This document shows, piece after piece, positions 43,495 through 51,709 of a DNA stretch of 64,000 nt; the stretch's first letter is position 1, and each line of letters starts with the position of its first letter. The notes beneath the pieces are model-generated. The model worked only from the letters and a program-made list of their open reading frames with translations. It was not told where the DNA came from and searched no databases. Made by a program: the position numbers and the translations under genes. This DNA is from Thermohalobaculum sp039187815. Its GTDB lineage: Bacteria > Pseudomonadota > Alphaproteobacteria > Rhodobacterales > Rhodobacteraceae. The stretch lies in contig JBCCZI010000006.1 in NCBI GenBank assembly GCA_039187815.1, positions 13,949 to 77,948 of the forward strand, read 5' to 3'.

Positions 43495-44786
43495 GCGCGA
43501 CTGAGCGGCCGCGCATCCATTGGGTCGGCCCGCTCCCGCCAGCCCAAACTGACATCGCGGCGATGACGCGGCGCATCTTGCCGGCCCTCGCCGAGCGGGC
43601 CGATGTGGTGCTGTGGACCGATGCCGACCAATGGGACCCATCCCTCGAAGCCCATGCCCTGGTACGCCGCTATGATGCAGGCGCGCATTTCCCTATGCCG
43701 CTCGACAGTCTGCCGCCGGCGGCGGGCATCGAGGCCGTGTTCTTCCAGATCGGAAATTCCTGGCTGTTCCACGCAGGGCCGCTCAACCTCGCGCGCCGTG
43801 TGCCGGGGGTCGTGGTGCTCCACGATCTGGCCATCCAGGATCTGCTGGCGGGCATGCTCGCCAATGGCCATTTCGAGGCGCGGATCTACCGTGCCGAGAT
43901 GGCGCGGTGGTATGGGGCGAACGGGCGCAGTGCGGCCGAGCGGATGTTGGCCCGCCGCGCGAGCCCGGCCGACATCGCCGCGACGATGCCATTGTTCGAG
44001 ATCGCCCTGCCACGGGCCGTCGCCGCGCTGACGCATACCGAGGCCGGTTGGACCGAGGTCGCGGGGCGCGCCATGCTCCCGTCCTGGCAGCTCGATCTGC
44101 CCTTTGCGCCGACGCCTGAGATCCCCGCGGCTCGCGCCACGGATGGCCCGCTGCGGCTGGTGCAGTTCGGTTATCTCGCGCCCAATCGGCGGCTCGATCA
44201 GGTGCTCGAGGCGCTTGCCGGGGTGAAGCGCCATGTGTGGGCGGAGCTCGACGTCTTTGGAACCCTTTGGGATGAGCGCCATGTGCGCGGCAAGATCGCA
44301 GAGTTGGGATTGGTGGACCGGGTGCGGCTGCGCGGATTTGCGCCGGAACCGGAGCTCGATGCGGCCCTCGCCGCGGCGCATCTGGTGTTCAATCTCCGCA
44401 ATCCCTCGATGGGCGAGGCCTCGGGCAGTCAGTTGCGGATCTGGAACGCCTCCGCGGCCTCGGTCGTGACCGATATCGGCTGGTATGCTGCCCTGCCCGA
44501 GGATTGCGTGCTGAAGGTGCCGGCCACGGGCGAAGCCGAGGCGCTCACCGATCTTCTGCAAAGGCTTGACCGGGATCGCGGGCAGTGCTCGGCACTCGGT
44601 GCTGCGGGGCGCGCGCGGCTGGTGGCCCGCCACGGTCCCGAGCGGTATGCGCACGGTCTGGTCGAGGCGGCCGCCCGCTATGGCGCCGATGCCCGCGCCG
44701 CGCTGATGGCCGAGGCCGCACGGGATCTCTTGGCGCGCACACCGCGCCCTCGTCTGGCCCGGGACCGCCTGGCCGAACAGCTCTGA
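43491..44786 (+). CDS. Glycosyltransferase family 4 protein
   Basis: 431 residues from a GTG overlapping the fusion gene's stop. HWVGPLPPAQTDIAAMTRRIL is the N-terminal GT-B loop. PGVVVLHDLAIQDLLAGM, LVQFGYLAPNRRLDQVLEAL and VRLRGFAPEPELDAALA follow. NLRNPSMGEASGSQLRIWNASA replaces the usual EX7E pattern with a Glu-containing variant. It closes the rightward glycan operon and is convergent with the nudix gene. Its sugar specificity is unknown. Confidence 0.85.
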   Translation: MSATERPRIHWVGPLPPAQTDIAAMTRRILPALAERADVVLWTDADQWDPSLEAHALVRRYDAGAHFPMPLDSLPPAAGIEAVFFQIGNSWLFHAGPLNLARRVPGVVVLHDLAIQDLLAGMLANGHFEARIYRAEMARWYGANGRSAAERMLARRASPADIAATMPLFEIALPRAVAALTHTEAGWTEVAGRAMLPSWQLDLPFAPTPEIPAARATDGPLRLVQFGYLAPNRRLDQVLEALAGVKRHVWAELDVFGTLWDERHVRGKIAELGLVDRVRLRGFAPEPELDAALAAAHLVFNLRNPSMGEASGSQLRIWNASAASVVTDIGWYAALPEDCVLKVPATGEAEALTDLLQRLDRDRGQCSALGAAGRARLVARHGPERYAHGLVEAAARYGADARAALMAEAARDLLARTPRPRLARDRLAEQL

Positions 44787-44798
44787 GCCGCGCTCAGA
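44782..44798. terminator. Hairpin formed by two convergent stop codons
   Basis: The arms TCTGAGC and GCTCAGA pair perfectly around CGC. The two stop codons (TGA of the glycosyltransferase, TGA of the nudix gene on the other strand) lie within the arms. It may be a bidirectional terminator, but there is no T-tract on either side, and a palindrome partly follows from convergent TGA codons. Confidence 0.35.
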
Positions 44799-45246
44799 TC
44801 AGGCCGGCCCGTGTCGCCCTGCGCACGGCCATCCGGTCGCCTTCGATGTCGAGCATCCGTGCCGCATCCTCGGGCGGCAGCCAAACTGGGTGGTGGTCGG
44901 GCTCCAGCGGATCGTGCAGCCGCGCGATCGCCCGCGCGAGATAGATCACCTGCACCTTGCGCGCCCAGTAGTCGTAGTCGCAGAGCCAAGCGAACCGTTG
45001 GAAGGCATCGATCCGGCGCGGCGGCCCGCCATCGCGACCTGCGATCCGCCAGCCGGTCTCCTCCAGCACTTCGCGGTGCAGCGCGGCGAGCGGGCTCTCG
45101 CCCGGGTCGATCCCACCGCCCGGCAGCTGCAGCTCGCCCTTTTGCCAGACGCAGAGCAGCCCGCCGCCCTGCATGACGATGCCATAGGCGCCGCGGCGGT
45201 CGCGGTACCGAATGCCGGGGCGGACGGTCTCTCCAATGCGTCTCAT
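44794..45246 (-). CDS. Nudix hydrolase
   Basis: 150 residues. The nudix box is complete: GGIDPGESPLAALHREVLEETG, matching GX5EX7REUXEEXGU. ATG 45246 precedes RRIGETVRPGIRYRDRRG, a natural domain start. The much longer open frame upstream lies in antisense to hslO and was rejected. Family members hydrolyse nucleoside diphosphates linked to other groups, often for sanitation. It is divergent from hslO. The substrate is unknown. Confidence 0.88.
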   Translation of the reverse strand: MRRIGETVRPGIRYRDRRGAYGIVMQGGGLLCVWQKGELQLPGGGIDPGESPLAALHREVLEETGWRIAGRDGGPPRRIDAFQRFAWLCDYDYWARKVQVIYLARAIARLHDPLEPDHHPVWLPPEDAARMLDIEGDRMAVRRATRAGLI

Positions 45247-45330
45247 GGCCCTGCTTGTGGCATGCTCGGATGCGGTTTGCCAGAGCGCGCGGGAATCGCG
45301 TACACGAGCGCGCAACCGAGATGAGGTCCC

Positions 45331-46365
45331 ATGTCCGAGCCGACCCAAGACCCAGCGCCCGACGGCTTGGCCCCGCACCCGGGTGATGACCGGCTGTTGC
45401 CGTTTCAGCTCGAGCGCTCGCAGATCCGCGGGCGGTTCGTGCGGCTGGACCGGACGCTTGAGACCATCCTGACCCAGCACCGGTATCCCGAGCCGGTCTC
45501 GGCGCTGGTGGCCGAGGCGGCCCTGGTCACGGCCTTGGTCGGCCAGGCGGTCAAGCTGCGCTGGCGCTTTTCGATTCAGATCCGCGGCGATGGGCCCGTG
45601 CGCCTGATCGCCACCGACTACTTCGCCCCCAAGGTCGAGGGCGAGCCGGCCCGCCTGCGCGCCTATGCGGGGTTTGACCGGGGCGATGTGGCCTCGCGAC
45701 GGGGCAGCCCCTTTGCCTTGCTCGGCAAGGGCGTGATGGGCGTGACGATCGATCAAGGCCCCGATATGCGGCCCTATCAGGGGATCACCCCGCTGGCCGG
45801 GCAGTCGATCAGCACCTGTGCCGAGACCTATTTCGCCCAGTCCGAGCAGCTCGCGACCCGGTTCCAGGTGGTGGCCGGCCAGGCCCAAGAACCGGGCGGG
45901 GCCATGCATTGGCGCGCCGCGGGGCTGATGCTGCAGCTGATGCCCGACACCGAAGGCCAGGGCTCGGCACCCGATGCGCCCTCGGGCGATGATGGGCTGA
46001 TGAATGCCGACGATGTGGCCGCTATGGCCCATCCCGCCCGCGCCGAGGATTGGGCACGCGTCAACATGCTGGCGGCCACCGCGGAGGCGCATGAGATGAT
46101 CGGGCCGCATGTGAGCGTCGAGGCCCTGCTGACCCGCTTGTTCCACGAGGAGACGCCGCGCATCTTTCCAAAACAGCCGATTGCCTTTGGCTGTACCTGC
46201 TCGGCGGAGCGGGTCAAGGCGGCGCTGGCGCAGTACTCGGCCAGGGATATCGCCAAGATGACCACGGTGGACGGGCGCGTCACGGCCGATTGCCAGTTTT
46301 GCTCCGCGCATTACAGCTTTGACCCGGCGACGCTTGGCTTTGAGGCGCGCAAGACTTCCGAGTGA
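45331..46365 (+). CDS. hslO: Hsp33 redox-regulated chaperone
   Basis: 344 residues. The substrate-binding domain has RLDRTLETILTQHRYPEPV and GVMGVTIDQGPDMRPYQGI. The C-terminal redox switch with the four zinc-binding cysteines is in FGCTCSAERVKAAL and ADCQFCSAHY (CXC and CXXC). Oxidation releases zinc and activates the holdase. Its stop and that of the convergent lipoprotein gene together form TGATCA. In alphaproteobacteria the gene is normally stress-induced; no promoter is evident here. Confidence 0.94.
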   Translation: MSEPTQDPAPDGLAPHPGDDRLLPFQLERSQIRGRFVRLDRTLETILTQHRYPEPVSALVAEAALVTALVGQAVKLRWRFSIQIRGDGPVRLIATDYFAPKVEGEPARLRAYAGFDRGDVASRRGSPFALLGKGVMGVTIDQGPDMRPYQGITPLAGQSISTCAETYFAQSEQLATRFQVVAGQAQEPGGAMHWRAAGLMLQLMPDTEGQGSAPDAPSGDDGLMNADDVAAMAHPARAEDWARVNMLAATAEAHEMIGPHVSVEALLTRLFHEETPRIFPKQPIAFGCTCSAERVKAALAQYSARDIAKMTTVDGRVTADCQFCSAHYSFDPATLGFEARKTSE

Positions 46366-47226
46366 TCAGTTGCTCGGAACCGTCAGGATCTGGCGCACGA
46401 TCGGCATGGCGGTGTCGGCGGTCATGCCAGGGCGCAACCGGTCGTCATAGAGCAGCCCGAGCAGGGCCGCGTCATGGTCGGTCATCAGCGCGAACTCCTC
46501 GTCATCATTGAAGATAGAGGGCCTGAGGGTCGGATCGTCGCGCGCAAGGCCCAGGGTCTGGGCGATCTCCTCCTCGATGCATGAGCGGCGCGAAAGCCCC
46601 GTCACCTCGGTGCGGATGTAGACCACAGCAAAATAGATCTCATAGGCCTCGGGCCGGTTCGGCGCGTGGTAATAGAACTCCGCCGCGCAGGGCCATTTCG
46701 GGTCGGCCGCCCAGGCATCGAAGAGATCGGATAGGGGCCGGTATTCCTCTTCGCGACGGAAGAGCGCGCCGACCTGCTCACGCCCCGAGCTGTCGAGGAA
46801 GAAGATCAGCATGTTCGGATCTGCCTCCGCCCGTCCGATGGTCAGCCCGGTCGCGCGGGTCAGGCGCCGGCCAAAGCCCTGCACGACCGCCACATCAGCC
46901 GGCGCATAAGACCCGAACAGACCATAGCGCACCGGGGCCCCCCAGCGGGTCAGAGGCGCGCTGTCATCGGCGCCGATTGCCGAATACCGGCCCTCGACGA
47001 TCTCGAACTCCGAACCAAAACCGATCTTGGCAAAGTTCCGTGCCAGATCCTCTTGGGTATAGGGCGCATCGATGGGCGCTCGGTCCGCGCGCAGCTTTCC
47101 CGCCGCGCGCAGATTGGCGTCCCACCGCGCGAAATCGGCGTCGGAGACCGTACCACCGCAGGCGCACAGCATCAGCCCGAGCGCGATATGTAGGATGCAA
47201 CGCAGCATTGGGGGAGTGAGCCTCAT
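46366..47226 (-). CDS. DUF2927 lipoprotein
   Basis: 286 residues. The N-terminus MRLTPPMLRCILHIALGLMLC leads to a lipobox LCAC near residue 24, so the mature protein is probably a lipoprotein. A DUF2927 domain follows (LARNFAKIGFGSEFEIVEGRYSA and EEIAQTLGLARDDP are partial landmarks). Function is unknown; the HExxxxLGL-like segment SCIEEEIAQTLGLARD suggests a degenerate zincin. The long upstream frame was dropped in favour of the signal peptide. It is convergent with hslO and divergent from the SRAP gene. Confidence 0.8.
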   Translation of the reverse strand: MRLTPPMLRCILHIALGLMLCACGGTVSDADFARWDANLRAAGKLRADRAPIDAPYTQEDLARNFAKIGFGSEFEIVEGRYSAIGADDSAPLTRWGAPVRYGLFGSYAPADVAVVQGFGRRLTRATGLTIGRAEADPNMLIFFLDSSGREQVGALFRREEEYRPLSDLFDAWAADPKWPCAAEFYYHAPNRPEAYEIYFAVVYIRTEVTGLSRRSCIEEEIAQTLGLARDDPTLRPSIFNDDEEFALMTDHDAALLGLLYDDRLRPGMTADTAMPIVRQILTVPSN

Positions 47227-47327
47227 TGCGCGCCCGATATCAACCATTCCGATCATGTGCGCGCCGGTCTTGACGCGGGCGTGACCGATGCGTCCTCTGA
47301 GACGGGGTGCCCGAGGAGAACCCGGCC

Positions 47328-47999
47328 ATGTGCGGACGTTTTGCGGTTGGAGAGGTCGAGATGGCCCGCTGGGACGGCTGGCTCGAGGTCGAAGGCGCCG
47401 AGCCATGGCCTGAGCCGAGTTGGAATGTCGCACCGACCCAGACCGCAGCGATCATCGTGGCGGGTGCGCCTCGGAGCCGGCTGTCGGCGCGCTGGGGCCT
47501 TGTGCCCCATTGGTGGCGCAAGCCGCTGGCCGAGATGAAGGCGACGACTTTTAACGCCCGCTCCGAAGAGGCAGTCCAAAAGCCGTTCTTCCGCGATGCC
47601 TGGCGCCGAGGCCGCTGCCTCGTCCCAGCGCTGGGCTATTTCGAATGGAGCGGTAGGAAAGGCGCCAAGACGCCCTGGTTCGTCACGGTGCAGAGCAACA
47701 GTCCCGGGATCTGCTTTGCCGGTCTTTGGGCCGAGGCAATGGTCGACGGCGCGCCGCTGCGCTCTTTCACGGTGCTGACTTGTGCCGCCGGTGTGGCGAC
47801 GGCGCATCTCCACCCGCGCTCGCCGGTCATCCTGGCCGAGGACGCCTGGGCCGGTTGGCTGGACGGCACGGCGGATGCCGAGGCCCTGATGACCGCTCCG
47901 CCTGATTCGCGCGTCGAGCTCTGGGAGGTGGACGGCCGCGTCGGCAATGTGCGGCAAAACGGGCCCGATCTGATCCAACGGGTCGGCCTCGGGCTCTGA
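47328..47999 (+). CDS. SRAP domain protein (YedK/HMCES family)
   Basis: 223 residues from ATG 47328, so that Cys2 (MCGRF) becomes the N-terminal catalytic residue after Met removal. Other active-site features are the Asn in TTFNARSE, the Glu in GYFEWSG and the His in AHLHPRSPVIL. SRAP proteins form a stable thiazolidine cross-link with abasic sites in single-stranded DNA, protecting them from breakage. An ATG seven codons upstream would hide Cys2 and was rejected. It is convergent with xerD. Confidence 0.93.
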   Translation: MCGRFAVGEVEMARWDGWLEVEGAEPWPEPSWNVAPTQTAAIIVAGAPRSRLSARWGLVPHWWRKPLAEMKATTFNARSEEAVQKPFFRDAWRRGRCLVPALGYFEWSGRKGAKTPWFVTVQSNSPGICFAGLWAEAMVDGAPLRSFTVLTCAAGVATAHLHPRSPVILAEDAWAGWLDGTADAEALMTAPPDSRVELWEVDGRVGNVRQNGPDLIQRVGLGL

Positions 48000-48000
48000 G

Positions 48001-48918
48001 CTAGCCGTTGGCCAGCGGGTGATGCTCTGCCACCAGCGCCCGCAGCCGATCGTCGAGCACATGGGTGTAGATCTCGGTCGTCGACAGATCGGCATGACCG
48101 AGCATCTCCTGGATCGCCCTCAGATCTGCTCCATTCTGCAACAGATGCGTGGCAAAGGCATGGCGAAGGCCGTGGGGACTGAGGCCCTTTGGGTCGATCC
48201 CCGCCCGCACTGCCAGCGCCTGCAATTGCTGCCAGACCGTGACGCGGCTGAGATGGGCTGCACCCCGGATCGCGGGAAACAGCCAAGGACCGGCTGCACC
48301 CGGTGCCTCATCGCGCACCGCCAGCCACTCGGCCAGAGCCGCGCGAGCCAACCCGCCGATGGGCACCAGACGTTGGCGCCCGCCCTTGCCCTTGACATGC
48401 AACATGCGCGGATCGCCGCGGGCGGCGGCGACCGGCAGCGAGACAAGCTCGCTGACGCGAAAGCCGCAGGAATAGAGCAGCTCGACGATGGCATGGAGGC
48501 GATGGCCCCGGAGCCGGGTCGCCGCCTCGGCCCGCGCGGTCTCAAGCAATTGCGCCACCTGATCGACGCCCAGAACGTCCGGTGCCGCGCGGTGAGGTGT
48601 CGCCTGCACAATCCGGGCCGCGGGGCTGTCCTCACGCCAGCCCTCCTCGAGCACGAAGAGATAGAGCCGACGGATCGCGGTCAGCCGACGCGCCCGGGTC
48701 GCGGGCGCCCGGCCCAAGGCCTCGAGGCTGGCCAGATAGGCCTCGATATCCACCCGCGAGGCCGTGGCGAGCGATCGGCCACGCCCCGCCAAGTGCTCGG
48801 TCAGATCGCGCAGATCCCGGGCATAGGCATCGAGCGTGTGAGCACTCGCCCCCCGCTCGGCCTGCAGAGCCTCGAGAAAGGCACCGATCCAGCCGCCATC
48901 CGATCCCGCCTCGGTCAT
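48001..48918 (-). CDS. xerD: Tyrosine recombinase XerD
   Basis: 305 residues. The N-terminal SAM-like core-binding domain has LQAERGASAHTLDAYARDL. The catalytic set is Arg in SCGFRVSELVSL, Lys in HVKGKGGRQR, HxxR in LSPHGLRHAFATHLL, and His and Tyr in LGHADLSTTEIYTHV. With XerC it resolves chromosome dimers at dif. Its ATG overlaps the stop of the small membrane protein gene upstream (ATGA). The location next to aroK-aroB is usual in Rhodobacterales and argues for the housekeeping XerD, not an element integrase. Confidence 0.92.
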   Translation of the reverse strand: MTEAGSDGGWIGAFLEALQAERGASAHTLDAYARDLRDLTEHLAGRGRSLATASRVDIEAYLASLEALGRAPATRARRLTAIRRLYLFVLEEGWREDSPAARIVQATPHRAAPDVLGVDQVAQLLETARAEAATRLRGHRLHAIVELLYSCGFRVSELVSLPVAAARGDPRMLHVKGKGGRQRLVPIGGLARAALAEWLAVRDEAPGAAGPWLFPAIRGAAHLSRVTVWQQLQALAVRAGIDPKGLSPHGLRHAFATHLLQNGADLRAIQEMLGHADLSTTEIYTHVLDDRLRALVAEHHPLANG

Positions 48919-49052
48919 CCGCCGTCCGGCAAGGGAACCGGAACCGTCACGGTCTCGACCGGCGCCGGCAGATCGGCCACCAGGGCATAGCCTGCCAGCC
49001 CGATCAGACCCGCCAGGCCCAGCAACAGAGCAAATTTGAACAGTCGAACCAT
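48915..49052 (-). CDS. Small single-span protein coupled to xerD
   Basis: 45 residues: MVRLFKFALLLGLAGLIGLA opens the protein as an N-terminal transmembrane helix or signal anchor, followed by a short periplasmic-type tail rich in Pro, Val and Thr ending LPDGG. The stop overlaps the xerD start (ATGA). The gene is divergent from aroK. A frame open to 49112 adds charged residues and is less likely. Function is unknown; the tight coupling supports it being a real gene. Confidence 0.65.
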   Translation of the reverse strand: MVRLFKFALLLGLAGLIGLAGYALVADLPAPVETVTVPVPLPDGG

Positions 49053-49214
49053 GGTCCCGGTCTTTCCTGTCCCGCTTTGGACGTCGCGCCGGGGTTTTTC
49101 CGGCCGCGCCACTCGTGTAAGGCGTTTGAACGCCGCCGAGCCAGAGCGCTCGGTGATGCGGGTGTTGTACCCTGGAGCCCGCTTCTAGGGCAATCGGGCC
49201 GTGAGGAGGATCCA

Positions 49215-49796
49215 ATGCCGGGGGAGGCGCCAGCCAGACCGCCACGCCTGCAGCGCACGGTGGTTCTGATCGGGCTGATGGGCGCGGGCAAGAGCTCGGT
49301 GGGCCTGCGTCTCGCCCAACGGCTCGGCGTGCCCTTCCGCGACAGCGATGCCGAGATCGAGCGTGCCGCCGGGATGACGATCGCCGAGATTTTCGAGCGC
49401 TATGGCGAGCCGCATTTCCGCGACGGTGAACGGCGGGTCATCGCGCGGCTTTTGACCGAAGCGCCGATGGTCATGGCCACGGGCGGTGGGGCCTTCATGA
49501 ACGCCGAAACGCGGACGCTGATCGGTGGTGGGGCGGTCTCGGTCTGGTTGAAGGCCGAATTGGCCGTGCTGGTCGCGCGCACGGCCGGGCGCACCCATCG
49601 TCCCTTGCTGAACCGCGGGGATCCCGAGACGGTGCTCGGCGGGCTGATCGATGAGCGCTATCCCGTCTATGCCAAGGCGGATGTGGCGGTTCAGAGCCGT
49701 CTCGAGCAGACCCATGAGGATATGGCGGCTCGCATTGAAACCGCCCTGGCCGCCCATGCCGCGGAGACGGGGCGCGCGATCTTGGTGGAGGCGTGA
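49215..49796 (+). CDS. aroK: Shikimate kinase
   Basis: 193 residues. Walker A is GLMGAGKSSVGLRLA at residues 20-34. The shikimate-binding Asp pair is in FRDSDAEIERAAG, and ATGGGAF is the conserved Gly-rich loop. RTHRPLL is the lid region. It phosphorylates shikimate in aromatic amino-acid synthesis. GAGGAGGA at 49202-49209 fixes ATG 49215. The stop overlaps the aroB start (TGATG). Confidence 0.95.
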   Translation: MPGEAPARPPRLQRTVVLIGLMGAGKSSVGLRLAQRLGVPFRDSDAEIERAAGMTIAEIFERYGEPHFRDGERRVIARLLTEAPMVMATGGGAFMNAETRTLIGGGAVSVWLKAELAVLVARTAGRTHRPLLNRGDPETVLGGLIDERYPVYAKADVAVQSRLEQTHEDMAARIETALAAHAAETGRAILVEA

Positions 49797-50908
49797 TGGA
49801 CCGCGTGGAGGTGGGGCTCGGCAAGCGGGCCTATCGGATCGAAATCGGCACAGGCCTTCTGGCCGAAGCGGGGGCCCACCTGTCGCCCTTGCTCAAGCGG
49901 CCCTTTGTGGCCGTGGTGACTGATGCGCACGTGGCGGCGGCCCATGGGGAGGCCCTGACCGCGGGGCTCGACGCCGCCGGGCTCCGCTCCGAGATGGTTG
50001 TGCTGCCTCCGGGCGAGAGCACCAAATCCATGGCTCGCCTCGGCGAGGTGGTGGACCGGTTGCTCGCCATGAAGGTTGAGCGCGACGACGCGGTGCTCGC
50101 CTTTGGCGGCGGCGTCATTGGGGATTTGGCCGGGTTCGCAGCGGCCGTCCTGCGGCGCGGCGTCGATTTCGTTCAGGTGCCGACCACGCTGTTGGCGCAG
50201 GTGGACAGCTCGGTCGGCGGCAAGACCGGGGTGAATGCCGAGGCTGGCAAGAACCTGATCGGAGCGTTCCACCAACCGCGCCTCGTGCTCGCCGACATCG
50301 CAGTGCTCGAGACCCTGTCCGAGCGGGAGTTCCTCTCGGGCTATGCCGAGGTGGTGAAATACGGCCTGCTGGGCGATGCGGCGTTCTTTGCCTGGCTTGA
50401 GTCGAATGGGCCGGCGCTCAAGGCCGGGGACCGGGCGCTGCGGGCCGAGGCGGTGCGCCGCTCCTGCGCCATGAAGGCGGCGATCGTGGCACGAGACGAG
50501 CGCGAGGCCGGTGAGCGGGCGCTCCTCAATCTCGGCCACACCTTTGGTCATGCGCTCGAGGCGGCGACGGGGTATTCCGAGCGCCTGTTGCACGGCGAGG
50601 GCGTGGCGATCGGCATGGGGCTCGCCTTTGCCGTCTCGGCGCGCATGGGGCTATGCGCCCAAGAGGTGCCAAGCCGGGTCGCCGCGCATCTCGAGGCGAT
50701 GGGCTTGAAGCGCAGCCTGGGCGATATCTCGGGCGAGCTGCCCGATGCCGATGGCCTGATCGCCCTGATGGGCCAGGATAAAAAGGTGCGCCAGGGACGG
50801 CTCGCCTTCATCCTCGCCCGCGGGATCGGCGAGGCCTTTTCGACGCGCGAGGCGGATATGGACGCTGTCCATGCCGTCTTAACCGCGGCTTTGGCCGACC
50901 GCGCCTGA
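49796..50908 (+). CDS. aroB: 3-Dehydroquinate synthase
   Basis: 370 residues. The NAD loop has PPGESTKSMARLGEVVDRLL; GGGVIGDLAGFAAAVLRRGV and QVPTTLLAQVDSSVGGKTGVN are AroB signatures. Zinc ligands are in the Glu of EVVKYGLL and the His residues of LNLGHTFGHALE. It closes DAHP to 3-dehydroquinate in the cytoplasm. The ATG at 49796 overlaps the aroK stop; a GTG one codon earlier is equally coupled. Confidence 0.96.
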   Translation: MDRVEVGLGKRAYRIEIGTGLLAEAGAHLSPLLKRPFVAVVTDAHVAAAHGEALTAGLDAAGLRSEMVVLPPGESTKSMARLGEVVDRLLAMKVERDDAVLAFGGGVIGDLAGFAAAVLRRGVDFVQVPTTLLAQVDSSVGGKTGVNAEAGKNLIGAFHQPRLVLADIAVLETLSEREFLSGYAEVVKYGLLGDAAFFAWLESNGPALKAGDRALRAEAVRRSCAMKAAIVARDEREAGERALLNLGHTFGHALEAATGYSERLLHGEGVAIGMGLAFAVSARMGLCAQEVPSRVAAHLEAMGLKRSLGDISGELPDADGLIALMGQDKKVRQGRLAFILARGIGEAFSTREADMDAVHAVLTAALADRA

Positions 50909-50911
50909 GCC

Positions 50912-51709
50912 TCAGCCTGGCGGGAGCCCCAGCAGATCGCTGTGCGCGATGCGGACACGGGCCGCCGTGGCGCGTGCCGTCTCCCACGCGGTCGCTGTGT
51001 CCCCCAAGGCGGGGGCCACAGCCTGGCCGATGCCGCGCGCCAGCTCTCTGATCAAGGCGGTGTCCCGAGGCGCCTCCAGCACCCAATCGCTGGCGCCCTC
51101 GATCACCGTGTAGCCCTCAGCCCGAAGCACGCGCACGAACCGCGCATGAGCTGCCGGGCCGAGCGCTGGGCCCAGCCCCTTGTCGCGGCGCTGATCGGTA
51201 TGAAAAGCGGCCAGCACCGCTGGATCGGCCGCATGGGACGGCTCCCATATCTCCGCGCCCGTATAGCTGAGTGCTGCATAGATCGGCAGGCGCTGCTCGG
51301 CGAGCGCCTGGGCCAGCGCCCGCAGCCAGTCCTCGCCAGCCAGATCCAGAAAAGCGGAGGTCGTTACCAGATCCGCCCTCCAGGCGAGCACGGTCTTCAG
51401 ATCCCGCGCGAGATCGGCGGTCGCGGTCTCGGCCTGCACTCCGGTGGGGGGCGTCACTCGGTCCAGCAACGCCGCGTCCGCATCCACCAGCCGCCAGTGC
51501 TGCTTCCGCGGCAATGCGGGCGAAAGGGCCGCCATGGTGTTGCCCGTCCCGGCTCCCAGATCCAAGATCCGCAAGGGCGGGTGGCGCGGCAGCTCCTGGA
51601 TCATGGTTGCCAGCAGGCCGGAATCGCGCGCGCGCGCGTCTGCTGAGGCGCGGAGGGCCAGCCAATCCGCATCAAAGCCCGTCGTTTCAGTGGGATCGGG
51701 AGCGGTCAT
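50912..51709 (-). CDS. Class I SAM-dependent methyltransferase
   Basis: 265 residues. LRILDLGAGTGNTMAALSPAL near residue 60 is motif I, and WRLVDADAALLDRV supplies the SAM-ribose acidic residue. The rest (DLVTTSAFLDLAGEDWL, ALSYTGAEIWEPSH) fits a stand-alone enzyme group seen in Rhodobacteraceae beside PTPS-like genes. The ATG overlaps the stop of the upstream glycosyltransferase (ATGA). It is the last gene of a four-gene operon. The acceptor is unknown; a small glycosylated metabolite is one possibility. Confidence 0.83.
   Translation of the reverse strand: MTAPDPTETTGFDADWLALRASADARARDSGLLATMIQELPRHPPLRILDLGAGTGNTMAALSPALPRKQHWRLVDADAALLDRVTPPTGVQAETATADLARDLKTVLAWRADLVTTSAFLDLAGEDWLRALAQALAEQRLPIYAALSYTGAEIWEPSHAADPAVLAAFHTDQRRDKGLGPALGPAAHARFVRVLRAEGYTVIEGASDWVLEAPRDTALIRELARGIGQAVAPALGDTATAWETARATAARVRIAHSDLLGLPPG

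Noticed and set aside
48001..48918. Tyrosine recombinase as sign of an integrated element
   Set aside because: Neighbours (aroK, aroB, small coupled ORF) and sequence fit housekeeping XerD; there is no attachment-site repeat, tRNA or phage gene nearby.
49121..49134. GGCGTT-TG-AACGCC palindrome between xerD and aroK operons
   Set aside because: Short GC-containing arms are expected by chance in this composition and no promoter elements surround it.
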